The notes below the pieces were generated by a model. It made no database searches and was not told where the DNA came from. It saw only the letters and a program-made list of their open reading frames with translations. Shown piece by piece: positions 60,244-64,000 of a stretch of DNA of 64,000 bases. A program made the position numbers and the translations under genes. Source of the DNA: Paenibacillus aurantius (GTDB taxonomy: Bacteria > Bacillota > Bacilli > Paenibacillales > NBRC-103111); assembly GCF_032268605.1 (NCBI RefSeq), contig NZ_CP130318.1, positions 620,001 to 684,000 of the forward strand. Reading direction: 5' to 3'. Position 1 is the first letter of the stretch, and the number at the start of each line of letters is the position of its first letter.

Positions 60244-62631
60244 TCATCCGCGGCTGTTGCTAAATTCCAGACCAAGCCCTCCCGTTTCGGGATCTTTTAG
60301 AACGATCCGGGCTTCGTACGGGGTTCCTTCCTTGTTGCGGAGCTTGAGCACGGAAGTTTTTCCTTTCTCGATAAGGGTCCGGACCATGCTGTCCGTGAGG
60401 GTCTTGCCGAAGGAGCTCTTCCAGATGACGAACTTGCAGCCCGCTTTGTAGTGGCTGCAGCCGTAGCCTTTGCGGCCCATGAAGATCCGGCCGCCGCAGC
60501 CCGGCCTTGGGCACGCGGCGATCGTGCCTCCGGCTTCGGCACCCGCGGCCCCGCCGCTGGAGGCCGCCCGCGTGCGGCTGCCCGCCCCGCCGGCCTCGGC
60601 TGCGCCTTCGCCGGCGGGGCCGGGGCGTGCAGCGGCCGCCACGGCCGGCTCCGCGGCCCCGGCCGCGCTCCGCGTTCGCCGCTGCCGCGCGCCGGTTGCG
60701 CCGTCGGCGCCCGCCTTAGCGGCCCCTGCTCCGCGAGCCCGCGAGCCGCGCCGGCCGCCGCTCTTCGGCGCGTCCGGGTCGCCGAACGCAGACTTCTCCG
60801 CCCGGGCCTGGCCGCGCACCTTCTCCACGATGAGCGTGGCGAACTGCTTCACCTTCTCCATGAAGGCCTCGTCCGACGCCAGGCCTTTGGAGATCTCGTT
60901 CAGGCGGCGCTCCCAGTGGCCGGTCATTTCCGGCGAGGTAAGCAGCTCGACGCCCGCCCCGCGGATGAGCTCAATGGCGGTGCGGCCTTTTTGCGTCACG
61001 GTGATCTTCTTGCCCTGCATCTCGATATATCCGACCTGCTTGAGCCTCTCGATCGTCGCCGCCCGCGTGGCCGGCGTGCCGAGCCCCGATTCTTTCATCG
61101 CGTCGCGCAGCTCCTCGTCCTCCACCTGCTTGCCGGCGCTTTCCATCGCTTTAAGCAGCGTTCCCTCCGTATAGGCTTTAGGAGGCTGTGTTTCCTTTTC
61201 CTTGGCGTTGGCTTCCGTGCAGGTTACCGGCTCCGCGGCATTAAGGGAGAAAGGGCCGGTGGTTTCCTCCTCGCCGTCATCTTCCTCTTTTTCTTTGTCT
61301 TTGCTTTTGGATTTGGCCTTATCCTTCCCCTGATCGGCATAGATGATCTTCCAGCCCAGGTCCAGCAGCTGTTTGATCGACGTTTTGAACGATTCCTTTT
61401 CCACCTCGGTCATTACGGTATGGACCTTGTACTGGGCGGCGGGGTAGAAGTGGGAGAGAAAACGCCGTACGACGAGATCATATATCTTCTGCTCATCGGG
61501 ACTAAGCCCGGATGCCTTCTTGTGGGTAGGCAGAATGGCATGGTGATCCTCCACCCGGGCCGGGTTGCAAACACTCTTGTTGTTGCGGTGGACGAAGCTT
61601 TTGTTCGCCCCTTGAGCGAACGTTTCGTACGACGTTCCCTTCAGCATGTCGAGCGCCCGGTGCATCTCGGGAATGTTCTGCTCGGTGACATAGTTGGAGT
61701 TCGTCCGCGGGTAGGAGATGACCTTGTGCTTTTCATACAGCGCCTGGGCGAGATCGAGCGTTTTTTTGGCGGAGAACCCGAGCTTGGCATTGGCCTCGCG
61801 CTGCAGCAGCGTTAGGTCGTAAAGCTTGAATGGATACTCTTTAGTCTCCTTAACGTCGTAGCTCGCAATGGTACCGGGCTTCCCTTGAACCTTTGCGGCA
61901 AGCTCCTCGGCTTTTTTGGGATCCGTCAGCCGGTCTCCCTGCCATAGACCCCGGTACGTCGACCCTTCCTGGGCAAAAAAAGCCTCCACCTCATAGAACT
62001 TCTGAGAGGAGAACGCCTCAATCTGGATTTGACGGTCGTACAGGAGAGCCAGCACCGGGGTTTGGACCCGGCCGACGGACAGCAGGACATTGTGCCGGGT
62101 GGTAAAAGCCCTCGATCCGTTCATCCCGACCAGCCAGTCCGCTTCGCTCCGGGCCCGGGCGGCCAGCGTCAGGTTCTCGAATTCGGAGCCGTCCCTAAGC
62201 TCGGCGAAGCCCCGGCGGATCGTCTCCGGAGTAAGGTCCGAAATCCAGAGCCGCTGGACAGGCTGCTTCAAGCGCAGATGCCGCTGAATGAGGGAGAAGA
62301 TATGCTGCCCCTCCCGTCCGGCATCGCAGGCGTTAATCAGCCGGTCGCACTGCTTGGCCAGGTCGGCGATGACCTTCAGTTGATCCTTCGTTCGGGGGTT
62401 CGGGATCAGCTTGAAGTGGTCGGGGATGATCGGCAGGTCCCCTAAGTTCCATTTTTTATATTTGTCATCATAGTGGTCCGGTTCGGCAAGTCCGATCAGA
62501 TGGCCGATGGCCCAGGTGATGATATACGTTTCGCCTTCGAGATGCGTTCGCTTGTTGGCCGCCTTCGGTTCGATCGCTGCCGCGATGTTCCGGCCCATGT
62601 CGGGCTTCTCGGCAATCACCAGCGTTTTCAC
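60244..62631 (-). CDS. topB: DNA topoisomerase III
   Basis: 795 aa, type IA. Toprim motifs LVIAEKPDMG and NACDAGREGQ; active tyrosine in VISYPRTNSNYV. C-terminal zinc-like CPRPGCGGRIFMGRKGYGCSHYKAGC and an extra end domain. A long Ala/Gly/Arg-rich low-complexity segment lies at about 630-725. Another acidic/lysine-rich insert (KAKSKSKDKEKEEDDGEEE) is near 450. GTG at 62631 fits GAGGG at 6 bases. Decatenates DNA and relaxes negative supercoils. Confidence 0.94.
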   Translation of the reverse strand: MKTLVIAEKPDMGRNIAAAIEPKAANKRTHLEGETYIITWAIGHLIGLAEPDHYDDKYKKWNLGDLPIIPDHFKLIPNPRTKDQLKVIADLAKQCDRLINACDAGREGQHIFSLIQRHLRLKQPVQRLWISDLTPETIRRGFAELRDGSEFENLTLAARARSEADWLVGMNGSRAFTTRHNVLLSVGRVQTPVLALLYDRQIQIEAFSSQKFYEVEAFFAQEGSTYRGLWQGDRLTDPKKAEELAAKVQGKPGTIASYDVKETKEYPFKLYDLTLLQREANAKLGFSAKKTLDLAQALYEKHKVISYPRTNSNYVTEQNIPEMHRALDMLKGTSYETFAQGANKSFVHRNNKSVCNPARVEDHHAILPTHKKASGLSPDEQKIYDLVVRRFLSHFYPAAQYKVHTVMTEVEKESFKTSIKQLLDLGWKIIYADQGKDKAKSKSKDKEKEEDDGEEETTGPFSLNAAEPVTCTEANAKEKETQPPKAYTEGTLLKAMESAGKQVEDEELRDAMKESGLGTPATRAATIERLKQVGYIEMQGKKITVTQKGRTAIELIRGAGVELLTSPEMTGHWERRLNEISKGLASDEAFMEKVKQFATLIVEKVRGQARAEKSAFGDPDAPKSGGRRGSRARGAGAAKAGADGATGARQRRTRSAAGAAEPAVAAAARPGPAGEGAAEAGGAGSRTRAASSGGAAGAEAGGTIAACPRPGCGGRIFMGRKGYGCSHYKAGCKFVIWKSSFGKTLTDSMVRTLIEKGKTSVLKLRNKEGTPYEARIVLKDPETGGLGLEFSNSRG

Positions 62632-62829
62632 AGGCAACCCTCTTTTCCATTATTGGTACTACTAGAGTAGTAGATGATAGGGGAAGAAGCAAGAAGAAGG
62701 ACTCCTTCCTCCCAGCGGGGAAAGGGAATGGGGCAGCCCGGTTCTTTTCACTTCCGGCCCCTTACACTATAATGGAGAAGGAAAAAGGTTTCACGTCATA
62801 ACTAGTTAATAGAATAGGTAGGTGCACAC

Positions 62830-63810
62830 GTGAACAAGGAAGCGACGGAATCGGGCCTGAACCGGGAAGGGCCGGAGGTGGTGACGTTCGGAGAGACGAT
62901 GGCTTTGTTTATGCCGACCGGACCGAAGGGGATCGAATATTCTCCTTTGCTGGACAAGCTTTTCGGAGGGGCGGAGAGCAATGTCGCAATCGGACTGGCG
63001 CGTCTCGGCCATAAAGTCGGCTGGTTCGGAAGGCTCGGGAGCGATCCGCTCGGCCGCATGATTTATAAAAGAATCCGCGGGGAGGGCGTGGACGTGTCCC
63101 GCTCGGTTCTGACCAATGATGCTGCTACGGGACTGATGCTCCGCGAAACGGTATCCGGTAAGAGCTCCGTCTATTATTACCGGCGAAACTCCGCCGCGAG
63201 CGGAATGAAGCCGGAGCATTTGGATGAGTCCTACATAGCCCAGGCCCGCATTCTTCATGTGACCGGAATTACGCCGGCTCTAAGCGAGTCCTGCCGGGAG
63301 ACCCTGCTGGAGGCCATCCGCCTTGCCCGTAAGCACGGGACGAAGGTATGCTTCGACCCGAATCTGCGGCTTAAACTATGGAGCGCCGACCAAGCAAAAG
63401 AAGCGCTACTTCCTCTGGCGGAACAAGCGGATTATTTTCTGCCCGGGCTTGATGAGCTTAAGCTGCTTTACGGAACGCAGGATTTTAGCGAAATAGAGAG
63501 CCGGCTCCGCAAGCTTACGGGAACGTGTATCGTCAAGGGAGACCGAGAAACCCACATCGTTGGGAAGGACAGGACCATTTCGGTGCCTTTCTTCCAAGTG
63601 GATAACGTGGTGGATACGGTGGGGGCGGGCGATGCTTTCTGTGCGGGCTTCCTGTCCGGAGTTCTTCGGGAGCTGCCGGTGGAAGAAGCCGTCCGGCTCG
63701 GCAATCTGCTGGGATCGCTCGTCATTCAATTCGAAGGGGATTGGGAGGGGCTTCCCACAGCGGAGCAGGTGGAGGCTGCCCTCGGCAACAAAGCCCATAT
63801 CGAACGCTAA
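62830..63810 (+). CDS. kdgK: 2-dehydro-3-deoxygluconokinase (PfkB family)
   Basis: 326 aa. PfkB signatures: GGAESNVAIGLARLGHKVGWFGRLG and DTVGAGDAFCAGFLSG with catalytic aspartate. N-terminus VVTFGETMALFMPTGPKG is typical of KDG kinases. It phosphorylates 2-keto-3-deoxygluconate from pectin or uronate breakdown, giving KDPG for the aldolase encoded directly downstream. GTG start. Confidence 0.9.
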   Translation: MNKEATESGLNREGPEVVTFGETMALFMPTGPKGIEYSPLLDKLFGGAESNVAIGLARLGHKVGWFGRLGSDPLGRMIYKRIRGEGVDVSRSVLTNDAATGLMLRETVSGKSSVYYYRRNSAASGMKPEHLDESYIAQARILHVTGITPALSESCRETLLEAIRLARKHGTKVCFDPNLRLKLWSADQAKEALLPLAEQADYFLPGLDELKLLYGTQDFSEIESRLRKLTGTCIVKGDRETHIVGKDRTISVPFFQVDNVVDTVGAGDAFCAGFLSGVLRELPVEEAVRLGNLLGSLVIQFEGDWEGLPTAEQVEAALGNKAHIER

Positions 63811-63843
63811 TCCATTACTCCTCAGGAAGGCAGGTAGTTTACA

Positions 63844-64000
63844 ATGAAAAAAATTAAGCTCCTTCAGCAAATCACCGAGCAGGGGGTCGTAGCCGTTCTC
63901 CGCGGGGAAACCCCGGAAGAAGTGGTGGAGATGGCCGAACAGGCCATTGAAGGCGGGATTAAAGTAATAGAAGTAACCATGACGGTTCCTTTTGCCCTGC
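63844..64000 (+). CDS. eda: KDPG / KHG aldolase, 3'-truncated by window end
   Basis: First 52 residues only. MKKIKLLQQITEQGVVAVLRGETPEE and GGIKVIEVTMTVPFA match the N-terminus of the Eda family, where R in LRG and E in EVTM shape the active site. It splits KDPG to pyruvate and glyceraldehyde-3-phosphate. GAAGGCAGG upstream; operon with kdgK. Confidence 0.9.
   Translation, partial: MKKIKLLQQITEQGVVAVLRGETPEEVVEMAEQAIEGGIKVIEVTMTVPFAL

Overview
The window looks like a chromosome segment of a spore-forming, GC-rich member of the Paenibacillaceae (Bacillota). Evidence: a complete gerA-gerC-gerB type germinant-receptor operon, a CdaS-type diadenylate cyclase, DUF421, DUF402, DUF2584, DUF3905 and YneF family proteins, strong GGAGG ribosome sites, and bacillus-like promoters. 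No rRNA, tRNA or CRISPR array was seen.

Two kinds of DNA meet at about 11,950. Bases 1 to about 11,945 are clearly AT-rich and form a genomic island rich in defence-like genes: a 5'-truncated HNH nuclease, a DUF4145 protein, a Shedu (SduA/DUF4263) nuclease, a compact three-gene operon (minimal nucleotidyltransferase, small helical protein, membrane protein), a small serine recombinase with a consensus SOS box upstream, a decayed HEPN-type gene, a second HNH-type protein and an XRE regulator. The island ends with an intact AT-rich BaiN/HI0933-type flavoprotein gene. Directly beside it lies the first half of the GC-rich resident copy of the same gene, cut at the junction. The island therefore sits in that gene and carries a foreign full-length copy next to the break. 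A hairpin-dense, GC-contrasting non-coding block (about 1,640-1,925) precedes the Shedu gene.

From 12,000 on the DNA is GC-rich housekeeping sequence: ABC exporter; bacilliredoxin; Hsp33; MerR regulator; CpsB-type phosphatase; NAD synthetase and holo-ACP synthase; a sporulation-type histidine kinase; cytochrome c; DUF421; germination operon; AraC regulator; MutY; a two-component system with a PepSY protein; superoxide dismutase; a cluster ntdP - rnhA - queG - ogt - HD-GYP - yneF - folE; IclR regulator and aconitase; Ddl, UvsE, FabI; a PASTA pseudokinase; inositol-phosphatase family protein; CheX under a c-di-GMP-I riboswitch; CdaS; topoisomerase III; and the start of a KDG kinase / KDPG aldolase operon. 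A lower-GC insert at about 42,660-45,185 (MarR, PNPOx-like protein, two alpha/beta hydrolases) looks acquired.

The main regulatory inferences are: one IclR-type palindrome shared by the iclR-like gene and the aconitase gene, each behind a TTTACG/TATACT promoter; an OmpR/PhoP-type direct repeat shared by the response-regulator gene and the PepSY gene; a perfect 20-bp operator in the marR promoter spacer; and an SOS box in the island. Several repeat families occupy intergenic DNA: a 95-bp tandem repeat after mutY, AGAGGAACTC elements next to it, a GCCAAC...CCGGATAAGG element at three places, and TTTGTATGACA repeats in the island.

All calls come from reading the sequence and recognising families. 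No database search was run.
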